From NCBI RefSeq assembly GCF_033807575.1, contig NC_084703.1:2604001-2668000 (forward strand): DNA of 64,000 nucleotides. Direction: 5' to 3'. Position 1 is the first letter of the stretch. Each line of letters begins with the position of its first letter. This stretch comes from Cydia pomonella (taxonomy: Eukaryota > Arthropoda > Insecta > Lepidoptera > Tortricidae). Both the position numbers and the translations under genes were made by a program. Under the pieces are notes generated by a model. That model saw only the letters and a list, made by a program, of their open reading frames with translations. It did not search any database and was not told where the DNA came from. Shown piece by piece: positions 1 to 10,582 of the stretch.

Positions 1-210
1 TAAAAAATCGTATTGCACGTCTTTTTCAGTGAAGATAATATATTACAATGAAAAAAAAAACTAAATTTTAATCTCATACAAAAGCACCACTCCGTCACAT
101 TTTTTGAGGACAGAAAATAAGACAACGAAAAGAATTTTGATACTTTTACTGAGAGTTAAAGAGTAAAATGACTTGAAATATAAGTCGTATTACGGAATCA
201 ATATTGTTTT

Positions 211-322
211 ATACTACGTCGGTGGCAAACAAGCATACGGCCCGCCTGATGGTAAGCAGTCTCCGTAGACTATGTACGCCTGCAACTCCAGAGGAGTTAC
301 ATGCGCGTTGCCGACCCTAACA
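211..322 (+). repeat. Family A retroposon copy (truncated)
   Basis: The T-rich lead-in followed by ATACTACGTCGGTGGCAAAC matches eight other places in the window (3112, 10859, 14688, 24947, 28121, 38056, 41824, 58588). The T run is always next to this end, so the family's sense strand is probably minus here, finishing in poly(A). This copy keeps only about 110 bp nearest the tail. Confidence 0.8.
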
Positions 323-423
323 ACCCTCCCACCCCTCACATATATCTCATATTAACATATCTCATATGTGTCATATTTAATTGACTTGTGTAAGGAAGCA
401 TGGCTCGATAAACAATAGATATA

Positions 424-612
424 GGGACCGTGCGCGTTGGAGGGTCTGCCATCTTGTGGCCTGAATCGGAACCTTAAACATGTACATTTACACGTCAAGT
501 GTTTTCTTGTGCATAGTAGGTTCTGCCATCTTGTGGGCTACATCGGAACAGTAAACATCACATTTACGCCTCGCGCCAAAAATCTGACGGCTCCTGTGCA
601 CGCTCCCTATAG
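424..612 (+). mobile_element. Family C MITE, copy 1
   Basis: Begins ATAGGGACCGTGCGCG and ends GCACGCTCCCTAT, giving imperfect terminal inverted repeats of about 13 bp. Closely related copies lie at 5097-5306 (same strand) and 51977-52189 (opposite strand). The internal part carries two tandem-like motifs reading TCTGCCATCTTGTGG. TA sits at both edges here, which would fit a TA target, but the other copies do not confirm this. The 60-codon frame across it is incidental. Confidence 0.75.
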
Positions 613-1135
613 CTTATAATTATGCACACAAGCTGTTAGCAATTATTTTTCTCTTTGTCAATTTTAGTTTTTTTTTAAATAAAAGTTGTGTACATATGAT
701 GCAAAAGGACCCGGCAAAAATCGCATCTTAGACAAGCAAAAATTAACAACTATCTTAAATAACTACGTCAATGTTTATTTTACTGGTAATACACTTGGTT
801 CACTTTTAGTTACATGTTAGTGTCGCCCCTGCATATATTTAAAAAAAATCTAAACTAAGTATCGGCTTACAAAATACACCTAAGTACTAAATTTTATTAA
901 AATATGTATAATAGTTTCCGAGTAAAATGATTGTGATATACGTACAGACGGACATGGAACTATAAACCACCGAAATGTTACTAGAATATTTTTAGTACCT
1001 GACAATAATAAATAAAGCTATTGTATATAATAAGTACCCTAAAGTTATGAATAATGACTAATATAATATTAGCCCCTTACTATTTCTCGGTAGATTACTT
1101 TCTTACACAATGTTAATTATTCTCTATAGAGTTGA
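613..1135. other. AT-rich spacer, nothing recognised
   Basis: AT-rich sequence with no frame of note, no recognised repeat family and no convincing splice or promoter signal. Confidence 0.5.
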
Positions 1136-1278
1136 GGTATAGTCGGCATCAGATATATCGGAGCGATCAAGGCGTTCACAACTATCTGAACACGCTTCTA
1201 TTGTCAAGGAGTTAGAGTGCGTGTTCGGATATTTTTGAGCACCTCGGCCGCTCCGATATATCTGATAGTGACTGTACC
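1136..1278. mobile_element. Palindromic MITE, GTACAGTC-type ends
   Basis: About 143 bp with near-identical 30-bp inverted ends containing CAGATATATCGGAGCG on the left and its complement on the right. The outermost bases (GGTAYAGTC) match the ends of elements at 2755, 31507 and 56677 although the interiors differ. Confidence 0.8.
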
Positions 1279-1798
1279 TACGTATCGATAACAGTTATGT
1301 CGATATTACAGTTATTCAATATCTCGTTTCGTTAGAAAAAGTTTTAGGTCTTATAACCTACTCATTGGTAATCTCGGGAAAGCGTACTTATGTCAAAAGA
1401 AAGGTTTAAGTTTAGTTGTGTGGGTAAAAATTCTTTTCGATGTCTTGTTTCTGACCACTCTGTCAGGCTTGTATTTCGTATTACTATCAAATAAATTAAA
1501 AAAATTCGATTGCCATCGCATGTCTTTCTAGCTGTAGATTATATACTAAATCAGAAATTAAAAAAATAAATTTCATCTTATACAAAAAGCCCGTTGAAAT
1601 TCTACGTCTACCTCATTTTTCATTTTTAATGTGTAATTTCTGGATCTCTCGAACTTATATTTTTTCATTATGATAATTTTATTTAAATAAGGTACAAAAA
1701 AATGTCAGAAACAATAAATAAAAACTTAAAATTACAATTAATCTAAATACAGACTATACAAAAATAAAACTACACTAAACTAAACTAAATCTAAAAAA

Positions 1799-2341
1799 GC
1801 GGCCAAGTGCGAGTCGGACTCGCCCATGAAGGGTTCCGTACATTTATGACGTATTAAAAAAAACTACTTACTAGATCTCGTTCAAACTAATTTTCGGTGG
1901 AAGTTTGCATGGTAATGTATATCATATATTTTTTTAGATTTTTCATGCTGTTATTTTAGAAGTTACAGGGGGGGGGGACACACATTTTTTCACTTTGGAA
2001 GTGTCTCTCGCGCAAACTATTCAGTTTAGAAAAAAATGATATTAGAAACCTTAATATCATTTTTAAAGACCTATCCATAGATACCCCACACGTATGGGTT
2101 TGATGAAAATAGATTTTTTGAGTTTCAGTTCTAAGTATGGGGAACCCCCAAAATTTATTGTTTTTTTTTCTATTTTTGTGTAAAAATCCTAATGCGGTTC
2201 ATAAAATCTACTTACCAATTTTGAACTGTATAGCTCTTATTGTTTCAGAAAAAAGTGGCGGTGACATAATCGGACAGACAGACGGACATGACGAATCTAT
2301 AATGGTTCCGTTTTTTGCCATTTGGCTACGGAACCCTAAAA
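1799..2341 (+). repeat. Family H dispersed repeat, near full length
   Basis: Starts GCGGCCAAGTGCGAGTCGG and ends in a block reading GGCTACGGAACCCTAAAA. GGGTTCCGTA near the left and TACGGAACCCT at the right form subterminal inverted repeats. A G run at 1970-1978 lies inside. The segment 1850-2110 occurs once here but about three times in the copy at 49650-50697. No conserved coding frame is visible; class unknown. Confidence 0.8.
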
Positions 2342-2754
2342 AGGTCCCTGCGGCAAGGTCCCGATGATGCTGGCTGCGTTACCCCGCTGAACTGCCAGAC
2401 TGCTGCGTTGAGCGAGGTAACTGCCAGCTCTCCGGACCCCAGTTGCGTCCCTGAGTCTCTTTGAAAGGTATCTAAAGACTCGACGGAACAAAACTGTATT
2501 CGGCACCGAGACCGCGGTATTTCCCCACCTTTGCGTTTTCAGCCGCCTCCGCAGCAATTACATGATTATGATAATTACTTTAATTACAGACCATGTAATT
2601 TTAGTGATACTGCATGCTTTAGTACTTAGAAATAAATCTGTAATATATTGTTTACGTTTATCGTATTATGTTAGTGCATTTTTGTTGAACCAAACATTTG
2701 TAAAACTTAAATACTTTATCTACGCAATGTATGAATAATAATTATGAATTTTAT

Positions 2755-2980
2755 GTACAGTCAGCATCAAAAGTAGCGGATGAAACAACGCGCCAAAAGT
2801 ATCTGATATTCCGGGTAACTTTTCCAAATATAGATACATTTCTAAAATTCGCATTCAAAAGTATATCTTTTACAGTCTTAGTTGTTCTATATTAAAGACA
2901 TCACTTTTTGTTAAGCTGTTACAGAATGGTGGTTACTTATGAAACGTTATTTGATTCGCTAATTTTGATGCTGACTGTAC
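2755..2980. mobile_element. MITE with GTACAGTCAGCATCA ends
   Basis: The left end GTACAGTCAGCATCAAAAGT and the right end (complement) match over about 24 bp. The interior of about 180 bp is AT-rich and non-coding. It shares termini with the elements at 1136, 31507 and 56677. Confidence 0.8.
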
Positions 2981-3111
2981 CTATTCATCAAATTTTATAG
3001 AAAAATGTTTCTCATATAAGTGAAATATAAATTTATTTTTGAGTAAATAAAAATATTTAACCCGAAAGCTCCACTCTGTCACATTTTGTTGAGTGAAAGA
3101 TGAGTAGCTTT

Positions 3112-3194
3112 CTGGAGTTGCAGGCGTACATAGGCTACGGATACTGCTTACCATCAGGCAGGCCGTATGCTTGTTTGCCACCGACGTAGTATAA
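3112..3194 (-). repeat. Family A retroposon fragment
   Basis: An 83-bp tail-proximal piece of family A, reading into GACGTAGTATAAAAAAAA on the plus strand, which is the presumed poly(A) end. Confidence 0.75.
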
Positions 3195-3787
3195 AAAAAA
3201 GACAAAAACCAAGACAACGAAATAATATGACCGATTTCTTAAACCATATTTATCATTTTTTCCCCAATGATTTTCTACAGCAAAAACGATTTTCAACTAC
3301 CACACACATATTATGAAAGATAAAAGTAAAAGAAATCATACTAGATCGACGGTACATTATAATTTTCAGTATTAGTTAATATTAATTAGATAGTATTTGT
3401 CTGTAATGTACCTGATTCAACGCCGGTCCCACACTGCAGCTATAATTAAACTGCTGGTTCGAAGCAGTTTTAGATCTGTCAATATGTTACACCATTCTAT
3501 CGGTAGATGGCGTTAGTGTAGACTTGATAATTAAACAGGTTATTTCGTTTTTAAGATATTATTTTAGATGATTTTTGATTTACATGTACAAATAATTGGA
3601 ACAAACTGTGAAATAAGTAGGTAACGGAATTTTGTTGCTGCAAAAATAGTGTTAACAGTAATATTATACATACTAATCTATGGTGTTAAGTCCGAATTGT
3701 AACATGGAATATGAAATAATTGTATAGTAATGTTTCTGCTTTCGTTAATTTATTGAAGCCTGTGAGAGTAGCTGATTAACTGTTGAG

Positions 3788-4123
3788 AGCCAGACCAAGC
3801 TAAGTTAGCAGTGATTTTGATAGTCCAGACGGTGCAAGTGTTTTTTTTGTTTTAAAGCAAAACCTACCTATAAGCCTAGTGTATATTAAGCTGAAGCGAT
3901 CGACATCAAAATCAAAGTTATTTGTTAATATTTACTTAGTTCGTGGAAACCGTTTTCTCCCGAAATGGAATTTTATAGAAAAAGTACCGTTATTTCGCTA
4001 GGATCGCAAAGCTTTTCTTCCCTCTAAAATGTCATAGTTTAATAGAAGTTTGACATTTCAAATAACACTTTCACTGTCTTGGCTGTCAAAATCACTGCCG
4101 ACTTATCCTGGTCCGACTCTAGT
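3788..4123. mobile_element. MITE with 45-bp inverted ends
   Basis: The segment 3788-3833 is the imperfect reverse complement of 4078-4123 (TATCAAAATCACTGC versus GTCAAAATCACTGCC, with GAGAGCCAGACCAAG / TGGTCCGACTCT). The interior around TGAAGCGATCGACATC is repeated at 36880-37040, where the ends are not preserved. A 103-codon frame starting near here has no recognisable domain and was not called. Confidence 0.65.
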
Positions 4124-4465
4124 AGATTTATTATGCTAAGGTATGAGATGGCAAGTTTGTCGGAATTGTTCATACTAACCCTCATTAGTCTGTGTTACAT
4201 GGCTACAACATTCATTAAGGAATACAAGGGTAGGGCAGGATATTCAGAAAATAGTTCCATGCTCGGAAATATTATCCATTCACAACGATTAATTAACTTT
4301 TCATGTGTGTGGTGCTGGTGGTCAACAATCGCATCTGTTTATAAATATTACTTAAATAAATATGCATGTTACGACATTTTAGAACTATAGTAAATACCCC
4401 TATAATGAAACAGGCACCAGTAATCGAATGGTAGATTAGATTTCTTTATTTCACGATGAAAATTA

Positions 4466-4738
4466 TAAATAAATAAATAAATATTATAGGACATTATTAC
4501 ACAAATTGACTAAGTCCCACAGTAAGCTCAATAAGGCTTATGTTGAGGGTACTTAGACAACGAGTATTTATAAATAATATATAAATATTTATAAATACTT
4601 AAATACATAGAAAACACCCATGACTCAGGAACAAATATCCATGCTCATCACACGAATAAATGCCCTTACCAGGATTTGAATCCGGGACCATCAGCTTCGT
4701 AGGCAGGGTCTCTACCCACTAGGCCAAACCGGTCGTCA
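4466..4738 (-). mobile_element. Family B tRNA-derived SINE
   Basis: On the minus strand the head reads GACCGGTTTGGCCTAGTGGG with a pol III A box, then GGTTCAAATCC as a perfect B box, a body of about 200 bp and a (TTTA)n tail. The tRNA-like head would not fold as a normal tRNA, so this is a SINE. Eleven copies or pieces occur in this window. Confidence 0.9.
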
Positions 4739-4825
4739 TCAATACGTCAATTATACTATAAATTTGCTACTTTCATCAAAAGTATGTTTATCTTCTCATC
4801 ATGATCGTCAAACATTACATTATAA

Positions 4826-5480
4826 ATAATAATAATAAAAATAATAAATTTATTGTGTCTCCCAATAAGGATCGTCATGTGCAAAGAAAGATAAACTAAC
4901 TTAATATTAATTTGGAATTGTCGTGGGAATGTCAAATAAAGATAAAAATATTACAAAAAGAACAATATGTCATGTTTAAAATACAAATGCACACAATTTA
5001 ATAATAAAGAAAATAAATAAATAAAGGAGATAATAAAATAACATATGTCGTTACAAATTCAATTCCATGTACTCATTTACAGAGTACAGAGGGTTATAGG
5101 GACCGTGCGCGTTGGAGGGTCTGCCATCTTTTGGCCTGAATCGGAACAATAAACATGTAAATTTACACGTCACATGTGTTCTTGTGCATAGTAGGTTCTG
5201 CCATCTTGTGGGCTGCATTGGAACAATAACATCACATTTACGCCTCGCGCCAAAAATCTGACTGCTCCTGTGCTGCCTTCTATAGTTCATGCGAGCTCCC
5301 TATCCAACAAAAGGTTTCTCAATTTGCGCTTAAATGTTTCATCACACGGCGCGTTTCTCAGATCGGCGGGTAGGTGTTAATAGTAAGTTGGGCCGATGAC
5401 TCGTGGGTTCTTTCTTGCCATGCGACGGGGAACTATATAACGGGGTATAGACAAATCCTGTAAAACAAGTATTTACCATC
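4826..5480 (-). mobile_element. Non-LTR retrotransposon 3' end, split by a MITE
   Basis: On the minus strand, 5480 to 5307 reads RYIVPRRMARKNPRVIG, then HLPADLRNAP and FKRKLRNLLL with one stop in between. This pattern resembles the C-terminal tail of Jockey/CR1-type ORF2 proteins. The frame then meets a family C MITE (5097-5306) and resumes at 5096 as PLYSVNEYMELNL before a stop. About 200 bp of 3' UTR follow, ending in TTA-rich repeats near 4826-4850. This is a dead 5'-truncated copy; the clade is not certain. Confidence 0.65.
5097..5306 (+). mobile_element. Family C MITE, copy 2
   Basis: Same ends as the copy at 424 (ATAGGGACCGTGCGCG ... GCTCCCTAT). It sits inside the C-terminal coding tail of the minus-strand non-LTR fragment, which dates its arrival after that element. 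Confidence 0.75.
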
Positions 5481-5851
5481 AGTTTATAATCGCTGGCAAC
5501 ATTTTACCATAAACAAGAGCCAAAGAGCTGCTTAAGTTTAATTTTCAATTGGTATTTGTTATTCCGTGACTGGAGCAAAAAAACACAGTTTTAATTGGTT
5601 AATAATATTGAAACCACCACCATTGATTGAGTAGCTTTCATTAAATGCATAGAAAACATAAAGGACGGATTGGAAATTCAACTTTCAAAGCGTAAAGCGG
5701 TAGAAATTTTACAGGTGTCGGTGAAATATCAAAAACTCTCCAAATTTTCTCTTAAATGTTCGATGCTTGGTGCCGTTAACTAAGTGCTTGTATTAAAACC
5801 TGAATGTCCAATAATGGCATGATATGTACAATCTCCACCAGAAGTAGTTAA

Positions 5852-6283
5852 GAGGCTGTCAATACCTAAAGCGCGCACACTGTCTATTTGTATCGGAGTA
5901 AATGAGATAGCACTGTCGCATGTTACTGGGCCTGGGCAAAGGAATAATAAGAAAAATATTTAAATAAATAAAGTGGATTATTAGTGTAATATTTTACTCA
6001 ACCACAGTTTAGATATAAATGTTTTGAAATTGTGATTTTAATTGCAGACCCATAAGTCAAAACAATAAAGACATAGAACTGTTTAATTGTGATTTTAAGA
6101 CCAATCTTTGCAATTATTTTCTATCGAGCCGATTTCGTTCAATCATGTATCGAGTACAACCACGGTCTTTGAAATATAATTAATATGAACATATATTTTT
6201 CTTACTTGACTAAAACAAATAGTCTTTCTTAAAAAACTGTTTAAGTAACATCAATTTCAAGGACATTGGGTGTTGACAGCCTC
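5852..6283 (+). mobile_element. TTAA-flanked MITE, piggyBac-like, copy 1
   Basis: The element of about 432 bp is bounded by TTAA at 5848-5851 and 6284-6287, with inverted ends GAGGCTGTCAA / TTGACAGCCTC. A TTAA target is the signature of the piggyBac superfamily. The interior is non-coding. A copy in the opposite orientation, also flanked by TTAA, lies at 24006-24444. Confidence 0.8.
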
Positions 6284-6579
6284 TTAAACGTGTGGGGTGT
6301 CCAAAATTATCTGAGCACCACTGAGATAATAAGAGCGAGTTTAGCGTGTGTCACTGTAGTAAATATATAGATATTCAGCCCGTAAATTATTGCAGGTAGT
6401 TAACCAATTCTCCGGAAGATGTCTCTGTCTGTAGAATAGAACACGCTATCGTTTGTTCTTCGTGGTTTACCTAGATGTGTTTTAAACATTTGGTTTAATT
6501 GCTATTTGCTTGGATAAGGAGCTATTTTTGAATTCGTTCACAATTGTTGAACGATTGTTTAAGGTCACCAGCAATCTTA

Positions 6580-6670
6580 ATACTGCACGATTGGCTTGAA
6601 ATCGTGAGTGACACCACTGAACTAGCACCATTCTTATTAAACATAAGGCCTTAGATATATGTCAATGGAT
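6580..6670 (+). repeat. Dispersed repeat shared with 41310-41405
   Basis: The block reading CACTGA.CTAGCACCATTCT, then TAAGGCC..CCTTAGATATA and ATGTCAATG recurs near 41340-41402. Ends not defined. Confidence 0.5.
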
Positions 6671-7285
6671 TTTTGCAATGTTTGTTGTTGATAGTGTGTG
6701 AAAATCGTGGAAGTTTACATCAGTGTTATCAATTGTGTTGCAGGTGAGGCCACCGAGTGTGAATGTCAAGCGAGGAGTAACGAAGGGCGCTAAAGATGGC
6801 GGCGAGCAACGCCCTCGTAAAGGATATAAGGTGTGTTTCATATGTTCATCTATTTTAACCCTTTTCCAGGCTCCACCAATGTACAAGGTTTTCCCAAAAA
6901 AAAACAAATATATTCCCATTAATCCAGCTTTGGTGATTCATTTTAAGACAAGTATCATTTTCCGAAAGTGCAATCTAATTTGAACCTTAAATCCGATGGC
7001 TAAGGTTGAAATTATATTGGTGCGTATGTGGTCGATAAATCGTGCTATGCCTGTAAAAGGGTTAACACACTGACGGCCCGATACGAAGAATAAGATACGA
7101 TAACGATAAGTTCTGTGTAAACGTAAAAGTTTACAGTGTAAACGTCATATTTTCATATCCTCATGCCGCCCACCCGTCAATACTTGCCAATAAAAATGCA
7201 ATTATGATCAGTCAAAATAAAGAATCAAAATCTTGAAGTCGTTTAAAAATAGAACGGAATGCAAGAAGTCAGTAAAGAACTTCAA
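6671..7285. other. Spacer with no recognised gene
   Basis: Two overlapping frames of about 85 codons on opposite strands (6662-6983) have no domain and are not supported. A fragment at 7078-7125 (CGATACGAAGAATAAGATACG) is similar to one at 58328-58360. Confidence 0.4.
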
Positions 7286-7360
7286 ATCTTCAAATCACTT
7301 TATTGCCAAGACATGATACGTTGATGGTACAATAGATATAGTTATTTGTACAACAAGAGA
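7286..7360 (-). repeat. Probable LINE 3' terminus
   Basis: CTTCAAATCTTCAAATCAC followed by TTTATTGCC is the reverse complement of an A-rich 3' end with a short repeated tail and an AATAAA signal, as in other LINE tails here. No coding part is left. Confidence 0.4.
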
Positions 7361-7389
7361 GCAAAATTTGATATTTCTTCGAGTGCTTG

Positions 7390-7545
7390 TTTTGAGTCCC
7401 GTGCAAGCGAAATATTCTTTAATAGATTCACGAGCGTAGCGAGTGAATCTAAGTTAGAATCTTGAGCGTAGTAAGGGACTCAAAAGCGCACGAGATGTAA
7501 ATAACTTTGATCTCGTGTAGTACACAAAATTTTTCACGTCAGTCA
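7390..7545. repeat. CGAGCGTAGCGAGTG-type dispersed sequence
   Basis: Contains the paired motifs TTGAGTCCC / GGGACTCAA and the short imperfect repeat CACGAGCGTAGCGAGTGAA. It has the look of a small interspersed element; ends not determined. Confidence 0.35.
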
Positions 7546-7756
7546 GCCATCAAAAATACAACCTGAAAAAATGAAATCCAGACGGACGGATCACTATTTC
7601 ACTCATGTTTTCTGAAGGTATTCTAACAATTAACTTTAATTACCGCAATAAAACAAAACGAAAGAAATTTCAATAAAATAATACGAAAATAATGAATTAA
7701 CGAACATCAATTGACAGTTCAATCGACAACTTTTTTTGTAAATAAAAAACTTTGTA

Positions 7757-7782
7757 AGTATTTGTATTTGTATTTGTATTTG
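7757..7782. repeat. (TATTTG)n microsatellite
   Basis: About four copies of a six-base unit. Confidence 0.7.
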
Positions 7783-8370
7783 TAAGATCCGGTCCGAATT
7801 GCGGATACTACTATTTGTCAACTATAGTAGAGATCGTTAAAAGTAGTTAAGTAGAATTATGTACTGCGAAACAATTGCGTAAATTTGTATAAGTTCATTG
7901 TTCAAAACAATGTATAATAAAATTGTATAATAAAATACGTAAAATATGGTGTTTTTATTAAATTTTAAACTTTTATTTCATTAACTAATTATTACGAATG
8001 AAGACTCGTAGGGTGTTTTGGAACGATGCGGTCTGACCTGGTCGGGGGTTTATTATAAACCGTCAATATACCGTTGAATTACGTAAGTATGCACTTTTTT
8101 GTCTCTTTTTTTTTGCTAATGACGTGAAAGGGATAAAAACAATAGAATCCAAATATTTCGAACTTGTATTAGGCCCCGCACGTTGAAATGACATTCGAAT
8201 CTAAAGATCACTTGAATGTTATTTTGTCTCACTCGGTGAGCTAAATGCGATTTTGCTCACTGTTTTTAAGCAGCAAATTACCCGTATTCGAGCTGCTGAC
8301 GTGAAAAATAGATTGTCTAATCTAATAGGTAATTAATAGAATCAGGCGTTACTTTGCGGAAATCCATGCT

Positions 8371-8942
8371 AATTAAAACAAGAAATATTACTTTGCTAAT
8401 CCGCGAGAAAATAACGTGTTAGTCAATCAGTGCTAACCCGTTATACTTACTTGCGTATTTTTACATGCAATTAATGTTCCCACCCTCCCACCGCAAAAAT
8501 AAATACGCAAATAAATATAACAACCCACCACCAAAAGTACAAAACTCGACACGTGTTTCGCCTCTCTACGAGGCATCCTCAGGAGATGCTGGAGATGTTG
8601 ACGGTCTGACACCCGACAACTGACTGAGCTGTCTAGAACGGTCGGCCTGGTCAAGGTATAAATATGGCCGACCGTTCTAGACAGCTCAGTCAGTTGTCGG
8701 GTGTCAGACCGTCAACATCTCCAGCATCTCCTGAGGATGCCTCGTAGAGAGGCGAAACACGTGTCGAGTTTTGTATTTTTGGTGGTGGGTTGTTATATTT
8801 ATTTGCGTATTTATTTTTGCGGTGGGAGGGTGGGAACATTAATTGCATGTAAAAATACGCAAGTAAGTATAACGGGTTAGCACTGATTGACTAACACGTT
8901 ATTTTCTCGCGGATTAGCAAAGTAATATTTCTTGTTTTAATT
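8371..8942. repeat. Near-perfect 572-bp palindrome
   Basis: Arms 8371-8647 and 8666-8942 are 277 bp each, with no indel and one difference seen (TACTTTT versus TATTTTT), around an 18-bp loop. The whole insertion is bracketed by the direct repeat TAATCTAATAGGT at 8318-8330 and 8942-8954, with 40 bp of extra sequence on the left only. Part of one arm occurs alone at 55973-56119. The arm contains CGCCTCTCTACGAGGCATCC, itself a small hairpin. A 73-codon frame in each arm is just a mirror image and is not called. Confidence 0.9.
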
Positions 8943-9065
8943 AATCTAATAGGTGTTCAAAAGCAAGACATGTTGGCCGTGGGTGCCAAGCTCAGCATAT
9001 GCTAGAGTGGCGACCAGCGCTGGTTTTCAGTTTGGCCCATTTTCGTTGAGGTCTGACGAAGTACA
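8943..9065 (+). mobile_element. Fragment of tRNA-derived SINE family (see 15600)
   Basis: From GCAAGACATGTTGGCCGTGG to GAGGTCTGACGAAGTAC this matches the reverse complement of 15720-15845. It lacks the tRNA-like head. The palindrome to its left appears to have landed at its edge. Confidence 0.65.
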
Positions 9066-9142
9066 TGTTGAGCTTTTGAGCCGTTAAGCACACTACTTAT
9101 ATTGAAAACAAAACTTAATGATGAGCAGTTATATAATAGCAA

Positions 9143-9565
9143 TAATGTGTAAAGAACTATGTGTATTACAATATTACCAGTCAAGTGGTTAAAGTATCGT
9201 GTATATGTAACTGTTTACCAGTGTCATCTGCTGCTGTTACTGTGGTTGGGTGTATAAAGGTAGCTGGTGAATGTGTAAAGAACTGTGTATTACAATATTA
9301 CAGTGAAATTATTAAAGTATCGTGTGTTTGTAACTGTTTACCAGTGTCATTTGCTGTTGTTACTGTGATTGGGTGTATTAAGGTAGCTGGTGAATGTGTA
9401 AATAACTATGTGTATTACAAGATTACAGTCATAACATGTGTTTGTAACTGTTTACCAGTCTCATTTGCTGTTGTTACTGTGATTGGGTGTATTAAGGTAG
9501 CTGGTGAATGTGTAAATAACTATGTGTATTACAATATTACAGTCAAGTGGTTAAAGTATCGTGTG
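9143..9565 (+). repeat. Tandem repeat, about 3.3 units of 114-127 bp
   Basis: Unit starts (AATGTGTAAA..) fall at 9143, 9270, 9393 and 9507; the internal anchor TGTAACTGTTTACCAG falls at 9206, 9329 and 9443, spaced 123 and 114 bp. Because both spacings are multiples of three, one frame (9161-9586) stays open through all units and repeats CNCLPVSFAVVTVIGCIKVA. I see no signal peptide, start context or homology that supports a gene. It could be an exon of a repetitive cysteine-bearing protein, but a chance-open minisatellite is more likely. Confidence 0.75.
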
Positions 9566-9639
9566 TTTGTAGTGACAAACTGGTAAACAGGTGTTTATAG
9601 AGTTTGGCACAACAGAAATAAGTTCTATATTTAAAAAAT

Positions 9640-10070
9640 CATTTTTGATAATAGTTTTGCTCGCTGACTGTACTTTTTTTCCACAGGCAACTATTAATAC
9701 TCATCGAGACAATTCTAAAAACTTCAAATACAATTAGGTTGCGTTGTTTTATCACAGTTCCTATAGCCAACCAATTATTAGAGCCAAATCCCCCACCCCT
9801 TCTTGCCAGAAGAGGGCAAAGGAGCGGCGAGTCCCACACACCGTGCGTGAATGCATTTCCACTCCGTTAAAAAAACAGTACAGTAGGTAAGTACAGTGCC
9901 TTTGTATGTGTAATTTATTTCCAACTCACTACTTTAGGTAGTCTAGTAGTAATCCTTTGTACGAGCGATGACTAAAATCGGTGTCATGTAATGGTTTTTA
10001 GATAGAGGTTTTTTTTTACAAATAATCAACATCATTTTTTTATAAGAGATTTTTTTTATATGCTGAGTCT
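9640..10070. other. Spacer, nothing recognised
   Basis: No repeat family, frame or RNA gene I can support. GCTGACTGTAC at 9663-9673 resembles the end of a GTACAGTCA-type MITE, but no partner end is visible. Confidence 0.4.
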
Positions 10071-10078
10071 TCTATTAG

Positions 10079-10325
10079 AAAGCGATGGTGGCCTAGCGGT
10101 AAGAGCGTGCGACTTGCAATCCGGAGGTCGCGGGTTCAAACCCCGGCTCGTACCAATGAGTTTTTTGAAACTTATGTACGAAATATCATTTGATATTTAC
10201 CAATGTCAGATGGCAGTCGCTTTCGTAAAAACTAGTGCCTACGCCAAATCTTGGGATTAGTTGACAAGCGGGCCCCAGGCTTCCCATGAGCCGTGGCAAA
10301 ATAACGCGACAATGCGAGGAAGAAG
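10079..10325 (+). mobile_element. Family D tRNA-derived SINE, short form
   Basis: The head carries GGTGGCCTAGCGGTAAGAGC (A box) and GGGTTCAAACCCC (B box), followed by CCAATGAGTTTTTTGAAAC and a short body ending in a GAGGAAGAAGAA tail. The head-to-body junction matches the minus-strand copies at 28634 and 56119, but the last 100 bp differ. Confidence 0.85.
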
Positions 10326-10582
10326 AAACTGAGTCCCCTATTGTAATTCACAGTATTTCGTTACGATATTCAACATATATTTGTATAAGATTACTTGTAA
10401 ATTATACAATCTCCAAAATAACCTATATTGTTTACTCTATACGTGGTCATCGCGTAGGAGGGCTTAGGTCTGTCTTTCCGTAACTGGCGTTTTATGTCTA
10501 GGCTAGTGAGGCGGTTATCTTCGAATGTTTTGATGAAGAGAGACCTAAGCCCTCCTACGTGTACACGTTCAACGCAGCTGGC

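Noticed and set aside
4079..4390. 103-codon plus-strand frame
   Set aside because: It begins at a non-ATG codon in the inverted end of a MITE and shows no recognisable domain.
8433..8654. 73-codon minus-strand frame
   Set aside because: It lies in one arm of the palindrome and exists in mirror form in the other arm; no start context or homology.
10079..10156. Possible tRNA gene
   Set aside because: A and B boxes are present but the sequence continues into a SINE body, and the same head occurs at other SINE copies.
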